A DNA stretch of 9,275 nt from the NCBI GenBank assembly GCA_020860865.1, contig JAJBTL010000389.1, forward strand, positions 5,043 through 14,317, given 5' to 3'. The position numbers and the translations under genes are program-made. A model generated the notes under the pieces. The model was not told the DNA's origin. It did not search any database and saw nothing but the letters and a program-made list of their open reading frames with translations. This document shows, piece after piece, positions 1 to 6,114 of this stretch (its first letter is position 1; the number at the start of each line of letters is the position of its first letter). The DNA comes from Planctomycetota bacterium. GTDB lineage: Bacteria; Planctomycetota; SZUA-567.

Positions 1-143
1 CTCCAGCCCACCGTTCCCCAAAACCCGGCACCCCCGGGGACCCAGCCCCGGAGCCGCCCCGCCGGCCGCCCACCGCCCAGCCGCGCGGCGGGCCGGGCGG
101 GAGGCCGAAAGTTGCCGGCCCGCCGCCCGGGAAGATTGGACAA
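1..143. other. GC-rich flank with strong hairpin downstream of dctP-like gene
   Basis: This left-edge stretch has no supportable gene. It is extremely GC-rich and C-rich on the plus strand. A perfect 12-bp inverted repeat lies at 85-96 and 115-126 (arm GCGGCGGGCCGG, 18-nt loop), starting about 18 bases past the stop codon of the minus-strand TRAP binding-protein gene. There is no T-tract after it on either strand, so it is not a textbook intrinsic terminator. A stable stem here could protect the 3' end of the binding-protein mRNA or reduce read-through into genes to the left; that is inference. TRAP membrane subunits (DctQ, DctM or a fusion) are often encoded next to dctP and could lie beyond the left edge. 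Confidence 0.4.
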
Positions 144-1142
144 TCATTTCTTGCCGACGAATTCCAGCGTCTTGTTGAAGAAGTCGGCGTCCTTGACCAA
201 TTCGCCGAAGCGCGGGTACAGGCCCTTGGCGACATTGACAAACTCGGCCTGCTCTTCCGGCGTCAGGCGGTAGATTTCCATGCCCTTTTCCTTGAGGAAC
301 GCCTCGATTTCAGCGGAGTTGTCGTCGTCGTACTTGATCTTTTCAATCTGGGCCTGCGCCGCGCAGTCCTGAAGGATCTTCTTGTGGGCGTCCGGGAGGG
401 CGTTCCACTTGCGCTGGTTCATGCCGAGGACCCAGGCGTCGGCGATGTGATTGGTGTGGGTGAGGTACTTCTGCACTTCATAGAACTTCGCGTCCATGGG
501 GATGGAGATGGGGTTTTCCTGGCCGTCGACCACCGCCAACTGGAGGGCGTTGTAGACTTCGCCGAACGCCATCGGGGTCGGCGCCGCGTCCATCGCCCGG
601 AAGAATTCGACCCAGAGCGGATTATTCGGGACGCGGAGCTTGATGCCGGTAAGATCGGCCGGTTTCTTGATAAGGACTTTCGAATTGGTGATGACGCGGA
701 ACGGGCGCGGCCAGTAGCCGAGCGGCTGAATCCGCATGCTGGCGACGTCCTCGTTCAGCTTCACTGCGGCGTCGGACGCCAGGTAGGACTTGAACTGATC
801 CATGTCGTCAAACAGGTAGGGAACGGAAATGGCGATAAAACGCGGCTTGAAGTTGGCGTACAGGGAGGCGGAAAGAAGCAGCATGTCGAGGGAGCCGCCG
901 CCGAGTTGCTTCACCGCCGCGCCCGGGTCGCCGCCATAGAGGGTGCCGTTCGGGAACACCTTGATTTCGATTTCCCCGTTCGACGCCTCCTTGACCAGCC
1001 TGGCATAGTTCTGGGCCGCGACGGTGATGGAGGAATTGTCCGGGTCGGGGGTGGACAGGGTAAGGGTGGTGGCGGCGTGCGCCTCCGCCATGAACGCGAA
1101 CACAACCGCGGCTACGAGCGCCAGAATGCCTTTACTCCTCAT
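144..1142 (-). CDS. TRAP transporter solute-binding protein, DctP family
   Basis: Encodes 332 residues, the usual length for DctP-type periplasmic binding proteins of tripartite ATP-independent periplasmic (TRAP) transporters, which deliver organic or sugar acids to an ion-driven membrane pair. Residues 1-23 form a Sec signal peptide: Arg2 and Lys4, a hydrophobic core, and an A-H-A cleavage site. The mature protein starts near TLTLSTPDPDNS. Family landmarks follow: NYARLVKEASNGEIEIKVFP (45-64), the VPYLF segment (107-111), PFRVITN (147-153), and the conserved ligand region around GIKLRVPNNP (166-175), where Arg170 is the expected carboxylate-binding arginine. Next comes the FGEVYNALQLAVVDGQENP segment (193-211). 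The ATG at 1142 is chosen over the upstream in-frame ATG at 1208 because GGAG at 1148-1151 lies 5 nt before it and the signal peptide starts there. No DctQ or DctM gene is in the window. Substrate is unknown; a sugar acid is inferred from the shared operator with the plus-strand operon. Confidence 0.93.
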   Translation of the reverse strand: MRSKGILALVAAVVFAFMAEAHAATTLTLSTPDPDNSSITVAAQNYARLVKEASNGEIEIKVFPNGTLYGGDPGAAVKQLGGGSLDMLLLSASLYANFKPRFIAISVPYLFDDMDQFKSYLASDAAVKLNEDVASMRIQPLGYWPRPFRVITNSKVLIKKPADLTGIKLRVPNNPLWVEFFRAMDAAPTPMAFGEVYNALQLAVVDGQENPISIPMDAKFYEVQKYLTHTNHIADAWVLGMNQRKWNALPDAHKKILQDCAAQAQIEKIKYDDDNSAEIEAFLKEKGMEIYRLTPEEQAEFVNVAKGLYPRFGELVKDADFFNKTLEFVGKK

Positions 1143-1317
1143 ACGTTCTCCGAAAACAAATGTGCCAGCCGGGAAGGAAAAACGGCCACGCGGGCCGAAC
1201 TCGATCATAATTGCTTAACCAATACAGCCATCACTCAATCGGTTTCGTCTATTCGAAAGGTCCACATACCACAATATTACGCTGCTACAATGGAGTTTTC
1301 GCTTGATTACGCCTGCT

Positions 1318-1325
1318 CGATTGGT
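1318..1325. repeat. Second copy of operator half-site CGATTGGT
   Basis: CGATTGGT at 1318-1325 repeats exactly the left part of the operator at 1345-1352, 27 bp away in the same orientation. It lies about 7-14 bases downstream of the predicted transcription start of the minus-strand TRAP gene. It may be an auxiliary half-site for the same repressor. An 8-bp match can also arise by chance, so confidence is low. Confidence 0.3.
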
Positions 1326-1338
1326 CGGTGATTGCTTT

Positions 1339-1367
1339 AGTGTACGATTGGTATAACCATTAGTCAA
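1339..1367 (-). promoter_or_regulatory. Sigma70-like promoter with embedded FadR/GntR-type operator (TRAP gene)
   Basis: Read on the minus strand, a TTGACT -35 box (1367-1362) is followed by exactly 17 nt and a TACACT -10 box (1344-1339). This gives a predicted start near 1332 and a leader of about 190 nt before the ATG at 1142. The spacer contains TGGTTATACCA (1359-1349), a perfect TGGT-N3-ACCA inverted repeat. That is the core recognised by FadR-subfamily GntR regulators such as PdhR, LldR and FadR (established knowledge). Bound repressor would cover the spacer between -35 and -10. The 21 bp at 1347-1367 match 2208-2228, upstream of the plus-strand operon, at 20 positions. Which regulator binds is not shown by the window. 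Confidence 0.75.
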
Positions 1368-1463
1368 CTAAAAATCCGAAAACTTTTTTCCGCTCCGCCC
1401 TTTTTGCCGACCGCCGGGCCGGACATTCCCGACCAGACGTCCCGGTCCACGCAACGCGGACGC

Positions 1464-1495
1464 AAAAAAAAAGAACCTCCGAAGACCGGAGGTTC
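1464..1495 (-). terminator. Intrinsic terminator of the small membrane-protein gene
   Basis: A perfect 9-bp stem (GAACCTCCG at 1473-1481 with CGGAGGTTC at 1487-1495, 5-nt loop) is followed on the minus strand by nine T (A9 at 1464-1472 on the plus strand). It lies 34 bp past the stop codon of the minus-strand gene at 1529-1756 and upstream of the TRAP promoter. It therefore ends that transcript and insulates the TRAP gene from it. Confidence 0.92.
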
Positions 1496-1528
1496 CGTAC
1501 AAGTAACAAGAGTTCATAGCAACTGCGG

Positions 1529-1756
1529 CTAGCGTTTCGATCCAAAAAACCGCTGCCACAGGATGGCGTTGGCATAAAGAAGTCCCGACCCGAGAACGGC
1601 GGCGCCGACGCCGGCGAGGATTTCATTCCCGATGCCGGTTCCCAGGGCGGTCAAGCCGCACCCGGCCACGGACGCGATCAGCCATGTCGCATGACTGCTG
1701 GTTTCCCGGGGTGCGCTGGCGACGAAAACTCTTTTGGTGCTCATTGCGGTACTCAT
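1529..1756 (-). CDS. Small two-helix membrane protein of unknown function
   Basis: Encodes 75 residues that I do not recognise as a named family. Residues 1-23 are polar with Lys8, Arg9 and Arg17. Two hydrophobic glycine/alanine-rich segments follow, about 24-44 (from TWLIASVAG) and 46-67 (ILAGVGAAVLGSGLLY), separated by a short GN turn. The tail is basic (QRFFGSKR), so a helical hairpin in the inner membrane is likely. Support for a real gene is good despite its size: AGGAG at 1764-1768 lies 7 nt before the ATG, and a strong intrinsic terminator follows 34 bp after the stop. An in-frame ATG at codon 5 is possible, but the first fits the RBS better. The leader is GC-rich and can fold (short stems at 1801-1817 and 1850-1863). 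No clear promoter was identified. Possible roles such as a small stress or transporter-associated membrane protein cannot be told from sequence. Confidence 0.75.
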   Translation of the reverse strand: MSTAMSTKRVFVASAPRETSSHATWLIASVAGCGLTALGTGIGNEILAGVGAAVLGSGLLYANAILWQRFFGSKR

Positions 1757-1929
1757 GGCATTTCTCCTGTGATGTGGACTGATCGGGCCGCCACTCCTCC
1801 AGGCCGCGCCAGGGCCTGAATATTTTCCGGCGCCGATCGGTTAAACGAGCCGTCATACGACGGTTGCGGTCCCCACTCCTCCCGCTCAGACCGACACAAG
1901 TCGACGGCGGAGGAAGGGGAAAATAAATC

Positions 1930-1977
1930 TCATGACAAAAAACTGATCTTTAATGATTGCCATACCAATGCAATCAT
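1930..1977 (-). CDS. Possible 15-codon ORF or leader peptide
   Basis: On the minus strand an ATG at 1977 opens 15 codons (MIALVWQSLKISFLS) ended by TGA at 1932-1930. GAGG lies 7 nt upstream of the ATG, a plausible ribosome binding site. The ORF start overlaps the 8-bp inverted repeat at 1953-1977. It precedes the small membrane-protein gene by about 170 nt on the same strand. It could be a leader peptide or tiny membrane peptide, or chance; an ORF this short carries little statistical weight. Confidence 0.2.
   Translation of the reverse strand: MIALVWQSLKISFLS
1953..1977. repeat. Inverted repeat with operator-like core
   Basis: ATGATTGC (1953-1960) and GCAATCAT (1970-1977) are perfect 8-bp arms separated by CATACCAAT. 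The inner ATTGCCATACCAAT (1956-1969) matches the reverse complement of the operator upstream of the plus operon (ATTGGCATAACCAT) at 11 of 14 positions. It may be a degenerate third operator, or an unrelated dyad acting on the small minus-strand gene. It lacks the exact TGGT-N3-ACCA spacing. Confidence 0.35.
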
Positions 1978-2207
1978 CCTTTCACCTCTCGTCAATTTAA
2001 CACGTGCCGGACAGAAGAGCAAGGGCTAATTCACGTCTCATCGGAAATAAATTCTTTTTATCACCACACACTCTCGCCAAATTAATATTATGTGTTAACA
2101 TATATGGAATTAGAATATAACACTCCACCTGACCGTCCCCGAATAAAAGTCCGCCGCCACCCTTGTCCGCCGCGTCGATAAATTTTACCGGAAAATTTCT
2201 AATTCAC

Positions 2208-2236
2208 TTGACTAATGGTTATGCCAATGCTATACT
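2208..2236 (+). promoter_or_regulatory. Sigma70-like promoter with embedded FadR/GntR-type operator (ABC operon)
   Basis: TTGACT (2208-2213), a 17-nt spacer and TATACT (2231-2236) form a near-consensus promoter with a start expected near 2243, about 39 nt before the ATG at 2282. The spacer holds TGGTTATGCCA (2216-2226), a TGGT-N3-ACCA type repeat with one mismatch (GCCA for ACCA). The 21 bp at 2208-2228 differ from the TRAP-gene promoter block (1367-1347, minus strand) at one base only. The two transcription units are therefore likely controlled by the same GntR-family repressor. The mismatch here may make this site weaker. Confidence 0.78.
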
Positions 2237-2281
2237 CACACTATCCGGTCACAAAATTCCCGCACAACCTGGAGTCCGTAC

Positions 2282-3238
2282 ATGGAATGTGTCACGACGG
2301 TCCTCGGCGATATCGCGCCCGAACAACTCGGGTTCTGCCAGCCGCACGAACACGTCTACATCAATGGCACGGTCGCCCTGGAGACCCACCCGGAACTCCG
2401 GCTCACCAGCGTCGGCCAGGCCCTGGCGGAGCTCCGCCTCGTCAAGGCCTCCGGCTGCGACGCCGTGGTCGACGCCCAGCCCGGCGGGGCCGGCCGCGAC
2501 CCGCTGGTGCTTCGGGAGGTATCGCGGTTGAGCGGCGTCACCATAGTCGCCAGCACCGGCTACCACGTCCCGTTTTTCTATCCCGAGGATCACTGGCTGT
2601 TCACCACCGGGGAAGACGCCCTGGCCGAACATTTCAATTCGGAAATTCAAACAGGTATGTTTGGGGGCGGAGGCTACGCGTTCCCCGACGTCAGGACGGA
2701 TGTCCGGGCCGGCGTCATCAAGGCGGCTCTCGGCCCACGCGGCCTCGCTGGACGCGATGAAACCCTCTTCCGCGCCGCCGTCCAGGCCGCCGCCGCCACC
2801 GGCGCCGCCATTCTCCTCCACACGGACAAGGGTGCGGGCGCCCTCGACGCCGTCCGCGTCATGGCCGATGCCGGCCTGGCGCCAGACCGTCTTCTCGTCT
2901 GTCACGTCGACCGGCAGGCGACGGACTACGGCATCCATGAAGCCATTGCCGAGACCGGCGCCTTCCTCGAGTACGACACCATCACCCTCTTTCAGCACCA
3001 CAACAACGCGGAGGAAGTGCTCCTCATCGATCATATGATAAAACAGGGACACCTCGACCGGCTCCTCCTCTCCACCGATCCGACCGCCGATCGGTTGAAG
3101 AGCCACGGCGCGCCCGTCGGCATGGATTATATCCGGACAGCATTCCTCCCGCTCCTCCGCGCCTTCGGCCTCACGGAGTCAATGCTGGACCGCCTGTGCC
3201 GGGTCAACCCGGCCCGGGCCCTGAAGCGAATCGTGTAG
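2282..3238 (+). CDS. Phosphotriesterase-family metal-dependent hydrolase (lactonase-like)
   Basis: Encodes 318 residues, the normal length for the phosphotriesterase (PTE) family of the amidohydrolase superfamily, a TIM barrel with a two-metal centre. All expected metal ligands are visible: the HxH motif His22/His24 (QPHEHVY), the lysine that is carboxylated, Lys147 (AGVIKAAL), His180 (LLHTDKG), His208 (VCHVDRQ) and catalytic Asp266 (LLSTDPT). The C-terminal VNPARAL (308-314) is also family-typical. Many bacterial relatives are lactonases acting on sugar lactones or their phosphates rather than phosphotriesterases (established for several members). The choice here is inference from the sugar-type ABC and hydroxyacid dehydrogenase genes that follow. 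No signal peptide, so cytoplasmic. GGAG at 2271-2274, 7 nt before the ATG, supports the start. It is the first gene of the operon, driven by the promoter at 2208-2236. Confidence 0.92.
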   Translation: MECVTTVLGDIAPEQLGFCQPHEHVYINGTVALETHPELRLTSVGQALAELRLVKASGCDAVVDAQPGGAGRDPLVLREVSRLSGVTIVASTGYHVPFFYPEDHWLFTTGEDALAEHFNSEIQTGMFGGGGYAFPDVRTDVRAGVIKAALGPRGLAGRDETLFRAAVQAAAATGAAILLHTDKGAGALDAVRVMADAGLAPDRLLVCHVDRQATDYGIHEAIAETGAFLEYDTITLFQHHNNAEEVLLIDHMIKQGHLDRLLLSTDPTADRLKSHGAPVGMDYIRTAFLPLLRAFGLTESMLDRLCRVNPARALKRIV

Positions 3239-3439
3239 CGCCGCGAAGTAGAACACCAGGACCGGATGCCCCGTTCCGGATAAAAATTCTGTTGCGGCCC
3301 GAATGGATTGTACCCACAGACTTTAAAAGAGCCTCCCACAATACATTCACGACTGGTCCCCGTGGCGGAGCATTCCGCCGCCGGAGGAGTGATACATTGT
3401 CCCGCTGGTTATTTTTCGTCATCGCAAAGGAGAAGCAGG
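3239..3439 (+). other. Intergenic spacer with small hairpin inside the operon
   Basis: Two hundred bases separate the hydrolase from the ABC binding protein. The spacer holds a 6-bp hairpin GGCGGA-GCAT-TCCGCC (3364-3379) and a weaker CCGGA/TCCGG pair (3262-3279) followed by TAAAAATTCT. Neither has a T-tract good enough to call a terminator. I see no well-spaced sigma70 promoter, so co-transcription with the hydrolase is the default reading, perhaps with mRNA processing or a non-consensus internal start. Confidence 0.35.
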
Positions 3440-4540
3440 ATGTCTTGGATTGGCAAAACAATCATGGTGGCGCTATTCGCGGCCTCCACCGCCTGGAGCT
3501 GCGGCGCCGTCGACTACTCGGTCAACATGGAAAAGGAATGGGCCTCCACCGACGACGCCTTCGACCCCCTGCAGGCCCCGGACGCCATCACCTTCGAAGA
3601 AATGCGGAAGCAGTTCGGCGCCATTCCCAAATACTCCGGATCGCTCCGTTTCGCCGGCAACGTCAAGGCCTTTGAAAACGTCGTCTGGCGGGAAATCGCC
3701 AACGGCTATGTCGGCCTCGCCGACGCTGCCCGCATGAACGGCATCGACCTCACCGTCGACACCACCTCGCCCCAGGGCGAAAACGACGAGGAAGGCCAAC
3801 TCACCATCCTCCGGAACCAGGTCCGCCAGGGCGTCACCGCCATCCTCCTCTCCCCCATCTCCGACGGCAACTGCCTCCCGGCCGTCGACGCCGCCCACCG
3901 GGCGAACATTCCCGTCTTCTCCGTCAACAACGAGTTCGACGGCGCCGACTGGTTTGTCGGCCCGAACGCCCTGAATCAGGGCGAAATCGCCGCCGAATGG
4001 GTCAATGAGAAGCTCGGCGGCAGTGGCAAGGTCGCCATCGTCATGGGCATGCCGAAGACCGGCGTCACCCGGAACAGGACCGCCGGCTTCGAACAGTGGT
4101 TCGGCAAAAACGGCTCCGACGTCAAGGTCATCGCCAAGCAGAACGCCGACTGGGACCGCTCCCGCGCCAAGGACATCGCCCAGACCTGGCTCAAGGTCCA
4201 CAAGGATCTGAAAGCCATCTTCTGCAACAACGACGTCATGGCCCTCGGCGTGGTGGAAGCGGTCAAGGAAGCCGGCCTCGAACTGAACAAGGACATTTAT
4301 GTCGTCGGCTGCGACGGCCAGGCCGAAGCCTACGACTCCATCCGCCGGAACGAAATGGCCGCCACCATCGATTCCTTCCCCTGCTACGAAGGCTATATGG
4401 GGGCGGAAGTGGCGCTCCGCGCCGTCCTCGGCCAGAAGATTCCCAGGGTAATATGGACGCCGTGCAAAATCCTCGACGCCACCAACGTCAACAACGAAGC
4501 CGCCGTCAACGTCGGCTGGACCGATCCGAAGTTCGAATAA
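3440..4540 (+). CDS. Sugar-type ABC transporter solute-binding protein (type I periplasmic fold)
   Basis: Encodes 366 residues. Residues 1-23 are a secretion signal (Lys6, hydrophobic MVALFAAS core, cleavage probably after C-G-A). AWSC resembles a lipobox poorly because of the Trp, so a soluble periplasmic form is likelier. The body fits the ribose/galactose-type binding proteins (Peripla_BP_4-like): GVTAILLSPISD (131-142), PVFSVNNE (158-165), GMPKTGVTRNRTAGF (203-217), the hinge motif FCNNDVMALGVVEA (261-274) with Asn263/Asp265, and VVGCDGQAEA (288-297). About 45 residues between the signal and the first core strand are unusually long for the group. The ATG at 3440 is preferred over the longer in-frame reading from 3308 because AAAGGAG (3426-3432) sits 7 nt upstream and the signal peptide starts there. 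It feeds the ATPase and permease encoded next. Substrate is unknown; a pentose, hexose or sugar-acid ligand is inferred from the family. Confidence 0.93.
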   Translation: MSWIGKTIMVALFAASTAWSCGAVDYSVNMEKEWASTDDAFDPLQAPDAITFEEMRKQFGAIPKYSGSLRFAGNVKAFENVVWREIANGYVGLADAARMNGIDLTVDTTSPQGENDEEGQLTILRNQVRQGVTAILLSPISDGNCLPAVDAAHRANIPVFSVNNEFDGADWFVGPNALNQGEIAAEWVNEKLGGSGKVAIVMGMPKTGVTRNRTAGFEQWFGKNGSDVKVIAKQNADWDRSRAKDIAQTWLKVHKDLKAIFCNNDVMALGVVEAVKEAGLELNKDIYVVGCDGQAEAYDSIRRNEMAATIDSFPCYEGYMGAEVALRAVLGQKIPRVIWTPCKILDATNVNNEAAVNVGWTDPKFE

Positions 4541-4553
4541 TTCTTACAGCCTC

Positions 4554-4590
4554 GGGGACGTCGCCGCGTGCGGCGTCCCCGCGCGTTTTT
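4554..4590 (+). terminator. Intercistronic terminator or attenuator between ABC binding protein and ATPase
   Basis: GGGGACG (4554-4560) pairs with CGTCCCC (4574-4580). The loop is GC-rich and the stem is followed by GCGCGTTTTT (4581-4590). It starts 14 bases after the stop of the binding-protein gene and ends 18 bases before the ATPase start. Partial termination or 3'-end protection here would make more binding protein than ATPase and permease, a common arrangement in binding-protein-dependent systems. The T run is only five long, so read-through is expected. Confidence 0.65.
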
Positions 4591-4608
4591 AAAAAGGTGT
4601 CACTCGTC

Positions 4609-6114
4609 ATGGACGAATCCATCGCGGTGCAATTCGACAAGGTCTCGAAATTTTACCCAGGCGTCCGGGCCCTGTCGGACGTCTCCTTTTCCATCCGCCG
4701 GGGCGAGGTTCACGCCCTCCTCGGTGAAAACGGCGCCGGCAAATCGACCCTCCTCAATATCCTCCACGGCGTCACGCAGGCGGACGAAGGGGAGATTCAC
4801 GTCCTCGGCCGCCAGGCCAGTTTCGCGAACACTACGGACGCCCTCGCCGCCGGCATCGCCAAGGTCCACCAGGAAATCCACCTCGTCCCCCAGCTTACCG
4901 TCGGGCAAAATATCGCCCTCGGCTACGAGCCGAAAAAACTCATCGGCATCGACTTCAAGGAAATGTACCGGCACACCGACGCCATCCTGGAGTCCCTTGG
5001 CTGCCGCTTCCGGGGCCGCGACTACCTGACCGGCCTCAGCGTCGGCGAGATGCAGATGATAGTCATCGCCAAGGCGCTCTTCCACGAAACAAAGGTTATC
5101 TCCTTCGACGAACCGACAGCGTCCTTGTCCAAGGCGGAGACGGACAAACTCTTCGACACGATAGCGGATCTGAAGCGGAAGGGCATCACCATGCTCTACG
5201 TCAGCCACAAGCTGGACGAGGTTTTCCAGCTTGCCGACCGGGCCAGCATTCTCCGGGACGGCCGCTACATCTTGACGACCGAGGTGGCGAAGACGAACAA
5301 GGCCGAACTCATCCGGAACATGGTCGGCCGCGACGTCTCCAGTTACGCCGTCCGCACCGAGCCGAGCCGGGTCAGGCCGGAGGAGGTTCTCCGGGTGGAA
5401 AACCTTTGTGGCGACGGTTTCAATGACATCAGCTTCACCCTCCGGCGCGGCGAAATCCTCGGCTTTTCCGGCCTCGTCGGCTCGAAGCGGACCGAAGTGG
5501 TCCGCGCCCTCTTCGGCGCCGACGCCGCCTATTCGGGGAAAATAATCATTAACGGCGTTCCCGCCCGCATCCGGTCGCCGGAACAAGGCCTGGCCCACGG
5601 TATCGGCCTCCTCACGGAAAACCGGAAGACCCAAGGGTTCATCCCGACGTTCTCCAACTGTGACAACATGGCCCTCGCGGCCCTCCGGAAATTCTCCCGG
5701 GCCAAGGTCGTCAGCGGCCGGGACAAACGCCGGAACTTCGACGAACTGTCCGAGTCCGTCCGCCTGAACATCCGGAACCCGGACCACCTGACCCAGAACC
5801 TCTCCGGCGGCAACCAGCAGAAGGTCATCCTCGCCAAGTGGCTCGCGTCGGATGTCGACGTCCTCATCTTCGACGAGCCGACCAAGGGCGTCGACGTCGG
5901 CGCCAAGTCGGAGATATACGCCCTTATGGAACGCTACGTCGCCACCGGGAAGTCCATCATCCTCGTCTCGTCCGAACTGCCGGAGATTATCGGCATGTGC
6001 GACCGCGCCCTGGTCATGCGGAACGGCCGCATCGTCGCCACCCTGGACCGGAAGGATTTTTCAGAAGAAACGCTACTCAGTTACGCGATGGAGACACACG
6101 CCAATGCCGTCTGA
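4609..6114 (+). CDS. Sugar ABC transporter ATP-binding protein, RbsA/MglA type (two NBDs)
   Basis: Encodes 501 residues, the standard length for monosaccharide ABC ATPases with two fused nucleotide-binding domains. NBD1: Walker A GENGAGKST (39-47), signature LSVGE (143-147), Walker B VISFDEP (163-169) and switch His200 (VSHK). NBD2: Walker A is degenerate (GLVGSKRTE, 288-296, without the GKS/T triplet), as is normal for this family. The signature LSGGNQQK (398-405) and Walker B VLIFDEPTKGVDV (418-430) are intact. The family acts on the cytoplasmic face with an RbsC-type permease dimer. The ATG at 4609 matches family starts; the nearest purine-rich site, AAAAAGG (4591-4597), is 11 nt away, which is long. 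An in-frame GTG at 4597 is an alternative with no better RBS. The 3' end overlaps the permease gene by 11 bp, indicating translational coupling. Confidence 0.95.
   Translation: MDESIAVQFDKVSKFYPGVRALSDVSFSIRRGEVHALLGENGAGKSTLLNILHGVTQADEGEIHVLGRQASFANTTDALAAGIAKVHQEIHLVPQLTVGQNIALGYEPKKLIGIDFKEMYRHTDAILESLGCRFRGRDYLTGLSVGEMQMIVIAKALFHETKVISFDEPTASLSKAETDKLFDTIADLKRKGITMLYVSHKLDEVFQLADRASILRDGRYILTTEVAKTNKAELIRNMVGRDVSSYAVRTEPSRVRPEEVLRVENLCGDGFNDISFTLRRGEILGFSGLVGSKRTEVVRALFGADAAYSGKIIINGVPARIRSPEQGLAHGIGLLTENRKTQGFIPTFSNCDNMALAALRKFSRAKVVSGRDKRRNFDELSESVRLNIRNPDHLTQNLSGGNQQKVILAKWLASDVDVLIFDEPTKGVDVGAKSEIYALMERYVATGKSIILVSSELPEIIGMCDRALVMRNGRIVATLDRKDFSEETLLSYAMETHANAV

Larger units (their letters stand above)
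1757..2207. other. Long intergenic region, AT-rich in the middle
   Basis: No convincing long gene is present. The part next to the small membrane gene (1769-1920) is GC-rich and holds two copies of CACTCCTCC (1792-1800 and 1874-1882; GGAGGAGTG on the minus strand) and short stems at 1801-1817 (AGGCC/GGCCT) and 1850-1863 (CCGTC/GACGG). The part at 1920-2125 is AT-rich, typical of promoter DNA. It contains an inverted repeat ATGATTGC-N9-GCAATCAT (1953-1977) and GTGTTA-N20-TAACAC (2092-2123). Transcription of the small minus-strand gene probably starts within 1900-2130, but I could not find a well-spaced -35/-10 pair. Confidence 0.5.

Noticed and set aside
384..1331. 315-codon plus-strand open frame opposite the TRAP binding-protein gene
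   Set aside because: It is antisense to a well-supported DctP gene; its arginine/valine/glycine-rich composition is the expected shadow of high-GC coding DNA and shows no family motif.
1623..1856. 77-codon minus-strand frame overlapping the small membrane-protein gene
   Set aside because: Its product is arginine-rich and low in hydrophobic order, it has only a poorly spaced RBS, and the overlapping 75-codon frame has a strong RBS, coherent helices and a terminator.
2249..3106. 285-codon minus-strand frame opposite the hydrolase
   Set aside because: Mirror of the hydrolase codons; the plus strand has complete metal-ligand motifs.
4600..5787. 395-codon minus-strand frame opposite the ABC ATPase
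   Set aside because: Shadow frame; repetitive Val-Gly-Asp-Glu composition and no motifs, while the opposite strand has both ABC domains.
5852..6103. Extended N-terminus of the permease frame
   Set aside because: It lies inside the ATPase in another frame, is Ser/Pro/Arg-rich, and the ATG at 6104 gives a standard RbsC-type N-terminus.
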